Assembly (NCBI GenBank): GCA_023433405.1
Contig: JAEZCT010000035.1
Span: forward strand, 1 to 29,839
Direction of reading: 5' to 3'
Source of the DNA: Bacillota bacterium
GTDB lineage: Bacteria > Bacillota > Clostridia > Oscillospirales > Ruminococcaceae
DNA length: 29,839 nt
Shown here: in pieces, positions 29,839 through 29,839 of the stretch
How the letters are laid out: each line of letters starts with the position of its first letter
Numbering within the stretch: position 1 is the stretch's first letter
Translations under genes and position numbers: made by a program
Notes under the pieces: generated by a model
The model's input: only the letters and a program-made list of their open reading frames with translations
Databases searched by the model: none
What the model was told of the DNA's origin: nothing

Positions 29839-29839
29839 A

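Overview
The window looks like chromosomal DNA from a Gram-positive, anaerobic-type Clostridia, most likely the Oscillospiraceae/Ruminococcaceae branch. I infer this from the protein styles, strong GGAGG ribosome sites, TTGACA/TATAAT-type promoters with 17-base spacers, mid-range GC, an independent-type phosphoglycerate mutase and several typical clostridial accessory proteins. No species can be named from the sequence alone.

Layout. 1-150: C-terminal end of an IS630-type transposase and the element's right end. 172-3189 (minus): CTP synthase pyrG and an orphan cytoplasmic histidine kinase. 3689-4708 (plus): gap, alone behind its own promoter. 5147-7424 (minus): nitroreductase, hflX and a small membrane protein. 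7964-11790 (minus): the glycolytic cluster pgk-tpiA-gpmI, then an unusual phosphoribosyltransferase-like gene at 11993-12637. 12904-14316 (plus): a DUF2975, XRE regulator and CPBP protease operon, converging on a small membrane-protein gene broken by a homopolymer frameshift (14334-14674). 14980-17966 (plus): a DUF4173 membrane protein, a lipoprotein and a small membrane protein. 18362-22308 (minus): an LCP-like protein and a SERCA-type Ca2+ P-type ATPase with a structured, terminator-bearing leader. 22883-25645 (plus): a GntR/YtrA-type ABC transporter operon, followed by a second CPBP protein. 27082-28285: an XRE regulator divergent from a small coiled-coil protein plus sigma-region-4 protein, with a perfect SOS-box-like palindrome at the start site of the latter pair. 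28455-29600: a short island remnant bounded by an 18-base copy of the tRNA-fMet 3' end, holding an intact HicB antitoxin and a decayed HicA toxin.

The most striking global feature is a family of about 106-bp palindromic MITE-like elements: five near-complete or diverged copies, plus truncated and remnant copies. They lie only in intergenic DNA, and their ends match the end of the IS630-type element at the left edge. One copy supplies the stop codon of a CPBP gene, and another sits between a promoter-like site and the DUF4173 gene.

Functionally, the housekeeping half makes CTP (pyrG) and carries lower glycolysis from glyceraldehyde-3-phosphate to 2-phosphoglycerate (gap, pgk, tpiA, gpmI; no enolase here). 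The rest is envelope, transport and stress functions under local regulators, with signs of old mobile-element activity at the right end.
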